DNA of 64,000 bases, from positions 1 through 64,000 of the forward strand of contig NZ_CP012545.1 in assembly GCF_004803835.1 (NCBI RefSeq). The letters are read 5' to 3'. This document shows, one piece after another, positions 36,925 through 46,117 of this stretch. Both the position numbers and the translations under genes were made by a program. The notes under the pieces were generated by a model. That model saw nothing but the letters and a program-made list of their open reading frames with translations. It had not been told where the DNA came from and did not search any database. The stretch comes from Campylobacter sp. RM6914. GTDB taxonomy: Bacteria; Campylobacterota; Campylobacteria; Campylobacterales; Campylobacteraceae. The stretch's first letter is position 1. Every line of letters starts with the position of its first letter.

Positions 36925-36992
36925 TGTCAATTTCTTGCATTTGGTTTTATAAATTGCTACAATTCTTGTAAAACAAAATATAGGGCTAAAAG

Positions 36993-37433
36993 ATGAATAA
37001 ATTCGACATTTTAGGTAATTATAATACGCAAATAGAAGATTCAATCGAAACTTGTATAAAAAACGTAGGCTTTAGCTACAACGAGTTTGCGCTTTTTTAT
37101 ACTTTATATTTTAGCGATGATGGCAAATGCACGCAAAAACAGGTAAGCGATGAGTGGTTTTTGCCAAAGCAAACGGTTTTTAATATCTGCAAAGAGTACC
37201 GCGAAAAGGGATGGATAGAGCTAGCTCAAAGTAGCAAGGATAAAAGGGAACGGATAGTGTGCTTAACGTCGCTTGGCAAGACGCAGGTTGAGCCCGCGAT
37301 GGTTAAATTTATAAAAATAAATGAGAGTGCATTTAGCAAATTTGGCGAAAAAAAGAGCGCTAGACTATTTGCTTTACTTGATGAATTTAGTGATATATAT
37401 AAAAAGCAAGTTGACAATATGAGTCCTCAATAG
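36993..37433 (+). CDS. MarR family transcriptional regulator
   Basis: This 146-residue winged-helix regulator has helix-turn-helix CTQKQVSDEWFLPKQTVFNI around residues 45-65, then the wing with KDKRERIVCLTSLGK and a C-terminal dimerisation helix. MarR proteins usually repress and release DNA on ligand binding. It is divergent from the RND adaptor-permease operon with a 123-bp shared control region, so it most likely controls that pump. The opening MNKFDILGNYNTQIE resembles the ligand-binding N-termini of drug-pump regulators. Confidence 0.9.
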   Translation: MNKFDILGNYNTQIEDSIETCIKNVGFSYNEFALFYTLYFSDDGKCTQKQVSDEWFLPKQTVFNICKEYREKGWIELAQSSKDKRERIVCLTSLGKTQVEPAMVKFIKINESAFSKFGEKKSARLFALLDEFSDIYKKQVDNMSPQ

Positions 37434-37488
37434 TTTTCACACTTAATTTTTTGTTAAAATTATGCTTTATATCAAAGGAAAACATGTC

Positions 37489-38772
37489 ATGTCGGAGAGA
37501 ATTTTTAATAATATAAGAGAAATTTTAAGCGCAAACGGTGCGAAATTTCGTGTGATAGAGCATGAAAAAGCAGGGACGAGCGAGCTTGTAGCAAATGTCA
37601 GAAAAAGTGTCTTAGCTCAAGGAGCAAAGGCCTTGCTTTGCACGATAAAGACGTCAAATTTAGATGAATTTGTCGGCTCCAACATGCCGACTTCTCTTTT
37701 GCTTGATAAACATTTAAATGTAAAATCCGGTAGATTTCACGTTTTAGCCGTATTTCCAGCAGATCACAGCGCAAATTTAAGCAAGCTAGCAAACGCACTT
37801 GGCGCAAATAAGGCATCTCTTGCATCTCCGGCCGAGGTTGAGATCTTGGCTGACTGCGTCTTTGGTGCCGTGCCTCCTTTTAGCTTTCATGAGCAACTTA
37901 TGCTTGTGGTTGATGAAAATTTATTTAAAAGATATGACGAGATAGCGTTTAACGCGGGGCTTCTTGAGCGCTCTATCGTGCTTGATGTTAAGGATTACGA
38001 GCGTATAGCCAAGCCTAGGGTGATAAAATTTGCCGATAACGTAAGACGCGTAGGTAAATTAAGCGTGATGCCTATAGGGGTTGATTGTACGCAAATTTTG
38101 AGAATGGATCAAAATGAGGCGATAAATTTTATGTGTAAAGCTTGTGAGATAGAGTATGATCTGTTTGATATACCAAGCGGAGGCGAAAGTCTTGCAAAAA
38201 AGGCGCTTAAAGATAGTAACGGAAGTGTAAAATTTGCTTTAAATTTGCCAATAAATTTAAATACAAACGAGATAAAATTTAAGATAAAAGAGGTATTAGA
38301 CATCTTAGGAGTTTCTTGTGTCAAGCTTTGCTTTTTAGACATAAATAGCGATACCATAGAGAAAGCGACGCTTATGGAGAAGCTTGTTAAAGAGGGCTTG
38401 GTGGCAAACTGGGGAGTTTATGAGACTGGTTTTGATAAGCTCAAAGAGGTTTGTGAGATAACCCAGGTTAGCGCGATAAAAGCTTTGCTTGAGCCAAATA
38501 CCCTTAAAGAGCTTAAGATATCGTCTTTATGTAAGATAGATCAAAATTTCATAAATTCGCAGAATTTAAAATTTATAAATTTAGCCAAATTTTATGCCGC
38601 ACAAAAAGATACAACAAAAGAGATGATAATACTCTCATGGCTAACAAACAGATCGACTGATGTTTTGCCTATGTTAAATGATTTAAATGTTATAAAAGAC
38701 GGCTTTAATGCGCTTAAAATAGGGCTTAAATTTGATGAAATTTTATCTTTGAACGAGGCTTTTAGAAGCTAA
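37489..38772 (+). CDS. YbaK-like trans-editing domain fused to a degenerate aldo/keto reductase domain
   Basis: The 427-residue protein has two parts. Residues ~1-175 are a YbaK/prolyl-tRNA-deacylase-like domain (AQGAKALLCTIKT, FGAVPPFSFHEQL, DEIAFNAGLLERSIVLDVKDY). Residues ~185-427 follow an aldo/keto reductase outline: EYDLFDIPSGGESLAKKAL in place of FDTAxxYGxGESE, MEKLVKEGLVANWGVYE in place of the G-V-S-N region, and a final MIILSWLTNRSTDVLPMLND. The catalytic Tyr, Lys and His appear lost. I start at ATG 37489, matching the paralogue at 18499; ATG 37462 is the other option. Confidence 0.75.
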   Translation: MSERIFNNIREILSANGAKFRVIEHEKAGTSELVANVRKSVLAQGAKALLCTIKTSNLDEFVGSNMPTSLLLDKHLNVKSGRFHVLAVFPADHSANLSKLANALGANKASLASPAEVEILADCVFGAVPPFSFHEQLMLVVDENLFKRYDEIAFNAGLLERSIVLDVKDYERIAKPRVIKFADNVRRVGKLSVMPIGVDCTQILRMDQNEAINFMCKACEIEYDLFDIPSGGESLAKKALKDSNGSVKFALNLPINLNTNEIKFKIKEVLDILGVSCVKLCFLDINSDTIEKATLMEKLVKEGLVANWGVYETGFDKLKEVCEITQVSAIKALLEPNTLKELKISSLCKIDQNFINSQNLKFINLAKFYAAQKDTTKEMIILSWLTNRSTDVLPMLNDLNVIKDGFNALKIGLKFDEILSLNEAFRS

Positions 38773-38802
38773 CATTAAAACTAATAAGGTCTTAATGTTA
38801 GC
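38768..38802. terminator. bidirectional hairpin between convergent genes
   Basis: Arms 38768-38778 and 38792-38802 pair perfectly over 11 bp (GCTAACATTAA with TTAATGTTAGC) around a 13-nt loop. The 5' arm overlaps the stop codon region of the plus-strand gene. The facing gene ends at 38809. T runs are weak. Confidence 0.55.
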
Positions 38803-38808
38803 CGTTTG

Positions 38809-39582
38809 TTAGTAGTAAATTTTGTTTGTCTTTAGGAAGTCGCGTAGGTCTTCGTATTCGTTATTTGCAAAGTAACGCCACTTACCTTCTTTTAAAGTTC
38901 CAAGCTCTACACGTCCGAAACTAACGCGTTTTAAGTCCATAACTTCAAGGTCAAAATATCCAAAGAAACGTCGAAGCTCTCGGTTTTTACCCTCGTTTAT
39001 CATAACGCGAAGCTTTGTATATCCGCCACTACTTCCAAATATATCAAAGGCTAAAAATGGGGCAAATTGCATTGAGATTATCTTGCTTTTTGTATGAGCT
39101 CCTTTGCTTGCGTCAGCCGCGAAAAATCCCTCTCTCATCGCGGTTTTAACCTCTTCTGTGATCTCGCCTTTTACTTTTAGATAGTATTCACGCTCGATGT
39201 CGCTATTCATCAAAGCAGTTGCGATAGCCGGGGCGTCTGTTAGTAAAAGCAAACCCTCGCTAGCATAGTCAAGGCGTCCGATACTAACAAATTTTGAAAA
39301 CCCGTGAGGTAGATTATCATATATAGTTTTTCGTCCACGGTCGTCTTTTTTAGTTACTAACTCACCTTTTTGTTTGTGGTAAACGATCATTGTAAAGTCT
39401 TTTTTGAGTTTTACAAAACGTCCGTTTATTTTGACCTTATCATCCTCGCCCACGCTAACACTCATATCACTAACAACGCGGTTGTTTAACGTTACCTTGC
39501 CTTGTTTGATAAGCTCATCGGCTTCACGGCGAGAGTAGTTTGTGTTGTGTGAGATGAATTTGTTTATACGCATTTTTTCCAT
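38809..39582 (-). CDS. RsuA/RluB/RluE/RluF family pseudouridine synthase
   Basis: This rRNA pseudouridine synthase has 257 residues. An N-terminal S4 RNA-binding domain (MRINKFISHNTNYSRREADELIKQGKV) is followed by the catalytic domain with GRLDYASEGLLLLTD, where the Asp is the nucleophile, and EGKNRELRRFFGYFDLEV near the C-terminus. The target base could be 16S (RsuA) or 23S (RluB-like), not decidable here. Its start overlaps the end of the isomerase gene by one base, so both are in one operon with rnj and ksgA. Confidence 0.93.
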   Translation of the reverse strand: MEKMRINKFISHNTNYSRREADELIKQGKVTLNNRVVSDMSVSVGEDDKVKINGRFVKLKKDFTMIVYHKQKGELVTKKDDRGRKTIYDNLPHGFSKFVSIGRLDYASEGLLLLTDAPAIATALMNSDIEREYYLKVKGEITEEVKTAMREGFFAADASKGAHTKSKIISMQFAPFLAFDIFGSSGGYTKLRVMINEGKNRELRRFFGYFDLEVMDLKRVSFGRVELGTLKEGKWRYFANNEYEDLRDFLKTNKIYY

Positions 39583-40541
39583 TATTTTAGTCCTAAGCCG
39601 GTTAGGTCGTGTATATGTAAAACACCGGCTATCTTGCCGCCGTTTAACACGACTAGAAGTTGAATTTTATACTCTTCGATGATGCTAAGTGCATCGATAG
39701 CCAGGATATTTTCGTTATCCAGCACCTTTGGATTTTTAGTGGCGTATTTTATAGCTTGTTCGTTGATATTGAAATTTTCATCCATTAACGCACGTCTAAG
39801 GTCACCATCACTAAGTATGGCAACTAACACTCCGTCTTTGTTAGTTAGCAAGACGTTGCCTAGCTTACCGTGTGTCATCGTATCTATAGCGTTTTTAATA
39901 CTAACATCTTCGCTAACGATAGGTAGGTTTTGTGTTTTCATGACGTCTTTAACTTTAACAAAAAGTCTTTTGCCAAGAGAGCCACCAGGGTGGAAATTTG
40001 CAAAATCCTCTGCTTTAAAATTTCTTTTTTGCATTAAGCAAACGGCTAAAGCGTCTCCTAATGCCAGAGTTAGCGTCGTTGAGGTTGTTGGAGCCGCATT
40101 TAAAGGACATGCCTCGCTAACGATATCAAGAGCTAAAACAACATCGCTAAATTTACCAAGCGAACTATCTAAATTTTTAGTCATGCCTATGATCTTTACG
40201 CCAAATCTTTTCACATGGGGTAAAATTTTAATTAGCTCGTCACTCTCTCCGCTAAAGCTAATCGCAAGAACCAAATCATCCTTGCCTATCATGCCAAGAT
40301 CGCCGTGCATAGCCTCCGTAGGATGTAAAAAGAAGCTTGACGTGCCTGTGCTTGCTAGGGTCGCAGCGATCTTAGCGCCGATATGACCGCTTTTGCCAAC
40401 ACCCGTGATTATAACCTTGCCCTTGATCGAATGGATCAAATTTACGGCATTTTCTATCTCCGCACCTAGCTTATCAGCCTGTCTTAAAAGCTCATTGCCT
40501 TCTATTCGTAAAACTTCTTTTGCGACTTCGATTAAGTTCAT
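39582..40541 (-). CDS. KpsF/GutQ family arabinose-5-phosphate isomerase
   Basis: This enzyme interconverts ribulose-5-phosphate and arabinose-5-phosphate, the first step towards KDO for lipooligosaccharide or capsule. The 319-residue protein has an N-terminal SIS domain (GVGKSGHIGAKIAATLASTG, FLHPTEAMHGDLGMI, ISFSGESDELI) and two CBS domains (about 205-319). It lies in the ksgA-rnj-isomerase-pseudouridine synthase operon. Whether it is the KDO-pathway enzyme (KdsD) or a capsule paralogue cannot be told. Confidence 0.93.
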   Translation of the reverse strand: MNLIEVAKEVLRIEGNELLRQADKLGAEIENAVNLIHSIKGKVIITGVGKSGHIGAKIAATLASTGTSSFFLHPTEAMHGDLGMIGKDDLVLAISFSGESDELIKILPHVKRFGVKIIGMTKNLDSSLGKFSDVVLALDIVSEACPLNAAPTTSTTLTLALGDALAVCLMQKRNFKAEDFANFHPGGSLGKRLFVKVKDVMKTQNLPIVSEDVSIKNAIDTMTHGKLGNVLLTNKDGVLVAILSDGDLRRALMDENFNINEQAIKYATKNPKVLDNENILAIDALSIIEEYKIQLLVVLNGGKIAGVLHIHDLTGLGLK

Positions 40542-40551
40542 ATTTCATGCC

Positions 40552-42696
40552 TTACATTAGATAAATTATTGGAACGATTGTTGGATATTTTTTAACTTTT
40601 CTAAAGATGTGCTTTCTTAAGACTTGACGAATTTGACCTTCAAGCATTCTGTTGTCTTTTAAGAGTTCTTCTTTTACGTTGGTTAAAAACTGCACCAAAA
40701 CCTCTTGCATCTCGCGACTAAACTCTCCGTCTTGTTTGTTTGCGACAAGTCCGTAGCTAATAACGCGTGGTTTGCCGATTAGCTTTTGGTTATGGCTTGA
40801 AATTTGTGCGATTATCATTACTACGCCCGACTCTGCTAGGTTTTGTCTGTCGATGACAACATCGTCTGCGATTTGTTTATTGATCTGATTGTCTATAAAT
40901 ACCTTGCCGGTTTTTACCGTTTTGATACGTTTCATGTATTTTTGACAAACTTCTATTTGATCGCCGTCACTCATTAGATAGATGTTTTTCTCATCGACCC
41001 CACAGCTTATCGCAGTCTCTTTGTGCTTTGCGATATGGTTGTATTCACCGTGTACCGGTAGGAAAAATTTAGGCTTTATTAGCCTAACCATAAGCTTTTG
41101 CTCTTCTTGGGCGGCGTGTCCAGAGACGTGAATTTCACTAAAGTCTTGATAGGCAACTTTTGCACCGCTTTTGATTAAGAAATTTAGCACTGTCGATACG
41201 CTACCTTCATTGCCCGGTATAGCCTTTGAGCTGATTATTATCTGATCTGTCGGTTTGATCTTTATGTATTTGTGTTCGTCGGTTGCCATTCTGTAAAGTG
41301 CGCTCATAGTTTCGCCTTGACTTCCGGTGGTTACGATAAGCACCTCGTCGTCTTTATATTTACCGACTTCGTTTGCGTCGATAAAAATTTTGCGATCAAG
41401 TTTGATATAACCTAGCTCCATCGCCGTAAATAAATTTCGCTCCATGCTTCGTCCGATGACACAAACTTTACGGTTGTATTTTAGTCCCCACTCTATAGCC
41501 TGATAAACACGGTGGATGTTAGAGCTAAATGTGCTCATTATCACACGTCCTTTTGACTTGGCAAATATCGCGTCAAATGTCTTTCCGACGCTGCTTTCGC
41601 TCTTTGTAAAGCCTTCTCTATAGCTATTTGTGCTGTCGCTCATCAAACATAAAACACCTCTTTCGCCGTAGTGAGCCAGGCGTCCAAGGTCACTAGGATA
41701 GCCGTCTATCGGAGTGTGATCTATCTTAAAGTCGCCGGTGTGGATTATTGTTCCTGCCTTTGTTGTTATGGCAAGTGCGCTTGCGTCAATGATAGAGTGC
41801 GTGATATGTATCCATTCTACCTCAAATTCACCTATCATGTAAGGTTTTCGCTTTTCAACAGAGCGAAATAGCGAGCGTTCGCTTTTTAGACCATGTTCCT
41901 CAAATTTATTGTTTATCATACCAAGCGGAAGCGGAGTGGCATAGATAGGAAATTTAAACTCTTTAAAAAAATAAGGAACAGCACCGATATGATCTTCGTG
42001 CGCGTGAGTGATGATGATGCCTGCGATCTTGTCTTTTATCTTTCTTACGTAGTCAAAGTCCGGGATCAAGATATCAACTCCGTGCATACCTTCATTTGGA
42101 AAACTCATGCCGATATCTACTATGATAGCCGAGGTTTCGGTTTCAAATATCGTCATATTGCCGCCGATCTCGCCAAGTCCGCCAAGTGGGGTTATGCGGA
42201 TCTTGTGGTCGCTTGAGTTTAGATATTTTAGTGGTTCAAGTATTAATTCATGTGCAGCTTCGTTTGCTTGCATCGCAGAAGCTATGTCTTGCTGCCAGGG
42301 TTCGTTACCGATTAGTTTTGCAGGTAAATTTCGTTTGATCTTTTTCTTTCTAGCTTTTTTCTCACCTGTTTTTTCGACCTCATTGTTAGTGTTAGCGGCT
42401 GGTTGGTTAGTCTCTTTTTTTACATTTTTGTTAGCTTCATTACTAACTTTTGGAGATTTTTTATTAGTGTGTTTGTGTAGTTTTTTACTGGCCAATGGCG
42501 CACTTTCGGTATGTTGCTCTTCGTTGCCAAACGGAGCTGCAAAGAAATTATCTATAACGCTTTGAGTTTGTGAGCCGTTAGTAGCTACTAATGCTGTGCT
42601 TTCGCTGTTAGTTTGTTTGTTTTTGTTTTTTGGACGGAAGCGTCGTTTTTTATTTGTTTTTCCGCTACCCGTTACTTCGTTGTTGTTTTCGTTCAT
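40552..42696 (-). CDS. rnj: ribonuclease J
   Basis: This metallo-beta-lactamase-fold exo/endoribonuclease governs mRNA decay and RNA maturation. The 714-residue protein has a low-complexity, Lys/Asn-rich N-terminal extension of about 160 residues like the one known from Helicobacter RNase J. The MBL core follows with HAHEDHIGAVPYF, a beta-CASP region (MSDSTNSYREGFTKSE), and a conserved VSGHAAQEEQKLMVRL stretch. The ATG lies inside the end of ksgA (32-nt overlap), so translation is coupled. The isomerase gene begins 10 nt after its stop. Confidence 0.95.
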   Translation of the reverse strand: MNENNNEVTGSGKTNKKRRFRPKNKNKQTNSESTALVATNGSQTQSVIDNFFAAPFGNEEQHTESAPLASKKLHKHTNKKSPKVSNEANKNVKKETNQPAANTNNEVEKTGEKKARKKKIKRNLPAKLIGNEPWQQDIASAMQANEAAHELILEPLKYLNSSDHKIRITPLGGLGEIGGNMTIFETETSAIIVDIGMSFPNEGMHGVDILIPDFDYVRKIKDKIAGIIITHAHEDHIGAVPYFFKEFKFPIYATPLPLGMINNKFEEHGLKSERSLFRSVEKRKPYMIGEFEVEWIHITHSIIDASALAITTKAGTIIHTGDFKIDHTPIDGYPSDLGRLAHYGERGVLCLMSDSTNSYREGFTKSESSVGKTFDAIFAKSKGRVIMSTFSSNIHRVYQAIEWGLKYNRKVCVIGRSMERNLFTAMELGYIKLDRKIFIDANEVGKYKDDEVLIVTTGSQGETMSALYRMATDEHKYIKIKPTDQIIISSKAIPGNEGSVSTVLNFLIKSGAKVAYQDFSEIHVSGHAAQEEQKLMVRLIKPKFFLPVHGEYNHIAKHKETAISCGVDEKNIYLMSDGDQIEVCQKYMKRIKTVKTGKVFIDNQINKQIADDVVIDRQNLAESGVVMIIAQISSHNQKLIGKPRVISYGLVANKQDGEFSREMQEVLVQFLTNVKEELLKDNRMLEGQIRQVLRKHIFRKVKKYPTIVPIIYLM

Positions 42697-43522
42697 TATC
42701 TGCCTTTATTTGTTTGTAAATTTCTAAATACAAGGCGACATTTGACTCGTGAGGACGTAAATTTGTATTTAAATTCATCTCTAAAAAGAGTTGATTTAAT
42801 AAATTTTTATCAAATCTTGAGCTTAGGTTTTTAAGTAGAGTTTTTCTGGGGGCGCTAAAACAAATCTTTAGAAATTCCCCAAAGTTTTTATACTCGCTTA
42901 AATTTTTAAATAAACCAAACTCTCCTAAAAGTTCATGACTTTTAGTTATTTGCAAAACTGATGAAACAACCTTTGGCTTTGGCTCAAAACACTCCGGTGC
43001 TACGTCAAACAACAACTCACAAGAGCCGTTTAAATTTGCTAAAACTCCAAGAGCGCTAAAGTCGCTATCTTCGCCCTTACAGGCAAATTTAAGTGCGACT
43101 TCTTTTTGTGTCATGGCTATTACGCCTACGCAAAGTTCGTCTTGCAAGGCGGACAATATCATCTTTGTGGCAACATAATATGGAAGATTTGCCACTAAAA
43201 TATATGGTTTATCGCTTAGGCTTTGTTGCTCTCGCCACGCCTCATTCGCATCTTTGTTTATCAGTCTAAATCGTCCCTCTTTGACTTCTTTTTGAAATTT
43301 TTCATTCAAGATCGGCACTAGCTCATCATCTATCTCATAGCTTGTGAGCAAAAAGCCGCTATTTAAAAGCCAAAAGGTCAAATCACCCAAGCCAGGCCCA
43401 ATCTCAACTACGTTTTTAATAAAATTAGGTGTAGTTTCGTTGGGAATCGCTTTGATGATCTTGCTTAAAACGCCTTGATCTTGTAAAAAGTTCTGTCCAA
43501 ATTTCTTTTTTGCTTTTATCAT
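42665..43522 (-). CDS. ksgA: 16S rRNA (adenine1518-N6/adenine1519-N6)-dimethyltransferase
   Basis: KsgA dimethylates two adjacent adenines in the 3' hairpin of 16S rRNA late in 30S assembly. The protein (285 residues from the chosen start) has KKFGQNFLQDQ, the SAM-binding VEIGPGLGDLTFWLL, and the NLPYYVATKM catalytic motif (N-L-P-Y). I start at ATG 43522, behind AGGAAAAGTG; an upstream ATG at 43555 would add 11 residues without family support. Its 3' end overlaps rnj by 32 nt. Confidence 0.95.
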   Translation of the reverse strand: MIKAKKKFGQNFLQDQGVLSKIIKAIPNETTPNFIKNVVEIGPGLGDLTFWLLNSGFLLTSYEIDDELVPILNEKFQKEVKEGRFRLINKDANEAWREQQSLSDKPYILVANLPYYVATKMILSALQDELCVGVIAMTQKEVALKFACKGEDSDFSALGVLANLNGSCELLFDVAPECFEPKPKVVSSVLQITKSHELLGEFGLFKNLSEYKNFGEFLKICFSAPRKTLLKNLSSRFDKNLLNQLFLEMNLNTNLRPHESNVALYLEIYKQIKADNERKQQRSNG

Positions 43523-43640
43523 CACTTTTCCTAAATAACGGGCGATTATAACCAAAAAATACTTATAGCAACATTACTTGTTGTATTTAATGGCTTAGTT
43601 TTAATATTTAGGTAGTATAATTTTAATAAAGGATTTCAAA

Positions 43641-44474
43641 ATGTATGCGATAGAAGTTAAAAATTTAACCCATTTTTACGGCGAGAAATTAATCTATCAA
43701 AATTTAAATTTTAGCGTAAAAACAGGTAATGTATTTGGTATTTTAGGTAGGAACGGCGTTGGCAAAAGCACACTTATAAATATACTTATGGGCTATATCA
43801 AGCCAAAGAGTGGCGAGTGCAGAGTGCTTGGAGAAAACAGCTTTGAGTTAAGCGCTAAAACAAAGCAAGATATAGCTTTGCTTTTTGAGGGATTTGTTAG
43901 TTATGATCATTTAAGTATCGCAAGATACGAGGAATTTTTGAGCTCATTTTATCCAAATTGGGATAGTGTGGTTTATAACGATCTGGTAAGGCTTCTAAAG
44001 TTAAACAAGGATCAAAAATTAAGCTCGATGTCATTTGGTCAAAAGTCGCAAGTCGTTCTTGCTTCGCTTTTTGCGCAAGATGCAAAAGTGCTTATTTTTG
44101 ACGATTATTCTATGGGGCTTGATGCAGGCTATAGACGACTTTTTGGCGACTTTTTAAAGGATTATTTAGACGGCAAGGACAAAACCGTCGTTATAACAAG
44201 CCATGTTATGAGCGATCTTGAAAATTTGATAGATGAGTTTTTGATCATAAAGCGTGGTGGAGAGATTTATCAGAGTAACATGGGTGATTTTATGTCAAAT
44301 TTTCATGCCTATAAGTTACCAAAAGAGTTAAATTTAAATGAATTTGACTTTAAAAATATAGATGAATTTAAACATCATAAAATGGCATACGGTTTTGTAA
44401 ATTTAGATGGTTTTGAACCGATGAATGCAAGTTTTGAAGATAAATTTTTAGGTTATGTAGGACTTTATGAATGA
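43641..44474 (+). CDS. ABC transporter ATP-binding protein
   Basis: This 277-residue ATPase of an ABC-2-type exporter has Walker A GRNGVGKST (residues ~34-42), a Q-loop region near LLFEGF, a signature SSMSFGQKSQVV (an unusual F-G-Q variant of LSGGQ), Walker B VLIFDDYSMGLD (Asp in place of the usual catalytic Glu after Walker B), and the H-loop TSHVMSDL. The altered signature and Walker B occur in some ABC-2 ATPases. It overlaps the membrane subunit by 4 nt (ATGA). Confidence 0.9.
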   Translation: MYAIEVKNLTHFYGEKLIYQNLNFSVKTGNVFGILGRNGVGKSTLINILMGYIKPKSGECRVLGENSFELSAKTKQDIALLFEGFVSYDHLSIARYEEFLSSFYPNWDSVVYNDLVRLLKLNKDQKLSSMSFGQKSQVVLASLFAQDAKVLIFDDYSMGLDAGYRRLFGDFLKDYLDGKDKTVVITSHVMSDLENLIDEFLIIKRGGEIYQSNMGDFMSNFHAYKLPKELNLNEFDFKNIDEFKHHKMAYGFVNLDGFEPMNASFEDKFLGYVGLYE

Positions 44475-46063
44475 GAGCGATATTTTTAAAAGAATTTAGC
44501 CGTTTATGGGTGTTTTTGTCGGCGTTGTTTGCTGTTTTGGTGCTATTTTTTAGTTGGTTTAGTTTTGATTTTTTCTTTAAATTTAACGCTATCCACCCAG
44601 AAGCCGTTATCTGGTATCAATACGTATTTTTTGAAAATGAGCCCGAGCGACTAACGCTTTTTGTTGTCGTTAGTGCCTTTGTTAGCGTTGCGTTAGCGCA
44701 GTTTTTACCTCAAAGAAATCGCATAAAATGCCTACTTCATTTGCCGATTTCTAGTTTTAAAATTTTACTTTGGCACTATCTTTTTGCGTTGTTATACTTT
44801 GTGTTAGTTTGGTTGGTTTTTGGGCTTTGGCTGCTTGTTTTGTCGGTTAAATTTTATCCTGATATTATTAGTATTTATGTGCTTATAAACTGGAGCTACT
44901 ACTGTTTTTGCAGTGTTATAATTTATCTTTTTGCAAGTGCGATCTTACTTGATATGTTTGTTAGACGAGCAGCGATATTTGGAGTTGTTGCCGCTTTGGT
45001 TTGTGTGATTTTGATATTTTATATAAATAGCTTTTTCTTGCTTGTCGCCCTGGCATTTTCAGGCATTATTTTTGGTTTTAATGCACTTTTATCACATAAA
45101 CAAATATCATTAAAGCTAGTTCCTTTTTTTCTTGCCTGCGCCACAGTTTCATTGGTTTTATCGATAGGGGGATATGAAATTTTTAAAGATAAATTTGCCG
45201 ATAAAAGTGAAAGGTATTATATATTTTACTCGCCGAGTTTAAAAGAATTTATCTATCAAGAAAATTTAGGTGGTCATTATTTTGCCTATAAAAGCGTTAG
45301 CGGTAAGGTGTTTCAAAACGAACTAGATTATAAAAATGAGCTAGCATTTAACTACTTTATGGACTTAAAACAGCAGGGAAAACTACCTGTAACTATAGAT
45401 GGAAAAACATATAGCGAAAATGAAATAAGAGCCTCCAGGATGTCTATGACATTAAGTCAAAATGAGGCAAATCCGCCAAAGATCCCTCTGTATCCACTCT
45501 TTAACCCAAATCCTAAAATTTCAAACATACCCTCAGCTGAAGATATGCTTTACTTTGGTAAAAATGCTTTAACGCTTTATCATCACGACGGCGAAAAAGA
45601 TGAAGAGCTTACGCATGTTTTTAATCAAAAAGCAAAAGAACTTGATGTGAAATTTCCCATTCAAGGTGTTTTTGGGCGTTTTACAAATTTAAAGATATTT
45701 GACGAGGGTTTATTCTTTAAAGATGCGAAAGGTGATTTTTATAATATCAAAATGTATAATAATAAGCTAAGTTTTAAAGCTGTTTCTAGCTTAAAAAACT
45801 ACGAGTATTTACACATCGTAGAAAATGATAATACCGACTTTTTAGGTCTTGCTTTTAAAGATGGCAAGATATACTTTTTTGATAAAAATTATGTTACTTT
45901 AGACACAAGTGTTGATGGTTTTGAGCTTGGCAAAATGAGGCTTAGAGTCGGCTTTGATCCTAAATTTATACAGATAAGGCTTGATGATGGCGATAGCTAT
46001 AAGGCTTTTGTTTTTGATAAATTTAACCTTGAAAAGCTTGGAGAAGCGCAGTTAAAACGGTAA
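44471..46063 (+). CDS. ABC-2-type membrane subunit with DUF4857-like C-terminal domain
   Basis: This 530-residue protein has about seven hydrophobic segments in residues 1-240, starting MRAIFLKEFSRLW as in ABC-2 permeases. A long soluble region (about 245-530) follows. It includes GKVFQNELDYKNELAFNYF and a downstream G-K-L-P-x-x-I-D-G-K segment that I recall from DUF4857 proteins, then repeated beta motifs suggestive of a propeller. It partners the overlapping ATPase gene. The substrate is unknown. Unlike plain ABC-2 subunits (~250 residues), half the protein is a soluble sensor-like domain. Confidence 0.75.
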   Translation: MRAIFLKEFSRLWVFLSALFAVLVLFFSWFSFDFFFKFNAIHPEAVIWYQYVFFENEPERLTLFVVVSAFVSVALAQFLPQRNRIKCLLHLPISSFKILLWHYLFALLYFVLVWLVFGLWLLVLSVKFYPDIISIYVLINWSYYCFCSVIIYLFASAILLDMFVRRAAIFGVVAALVCVILIFYINSFFLLVALAFSGIIFGFNALLSHKQISLKLVPFFLACATVSLVLSIGGYEIFKDKFADKSERYYIFYSPSLKEFIYQENLGGHYFAYKSVSGKVFQNELDYKNELAFNYFMDLKQQGKLPVTIDGKTYSENEIRASRMSMTLSQNEANPPKIPLYPLFNPNPKISNIPSAEDMLYFGKNALTLYHHDGEKDEELTHVFNQKAKELDVKFPIQGVFGRFTNLKIFDEGLFFKDAKGDFYNIKMYNNKLSFKAVSSLKNYEYLHIVENDNTDFLGLAFKDGKIYFFDKNYVTLDTSVDGFELGKMRLRVGFDPKFIQIRLDDGDSYKAFVFDKFNLEKLGEAQLKR

Positions 46064-46117
46064 AAGCTTATTAAGCGAAATTTGGATAAAATCACTAAAA
46101 CTTAAATAAGGTGTCTC

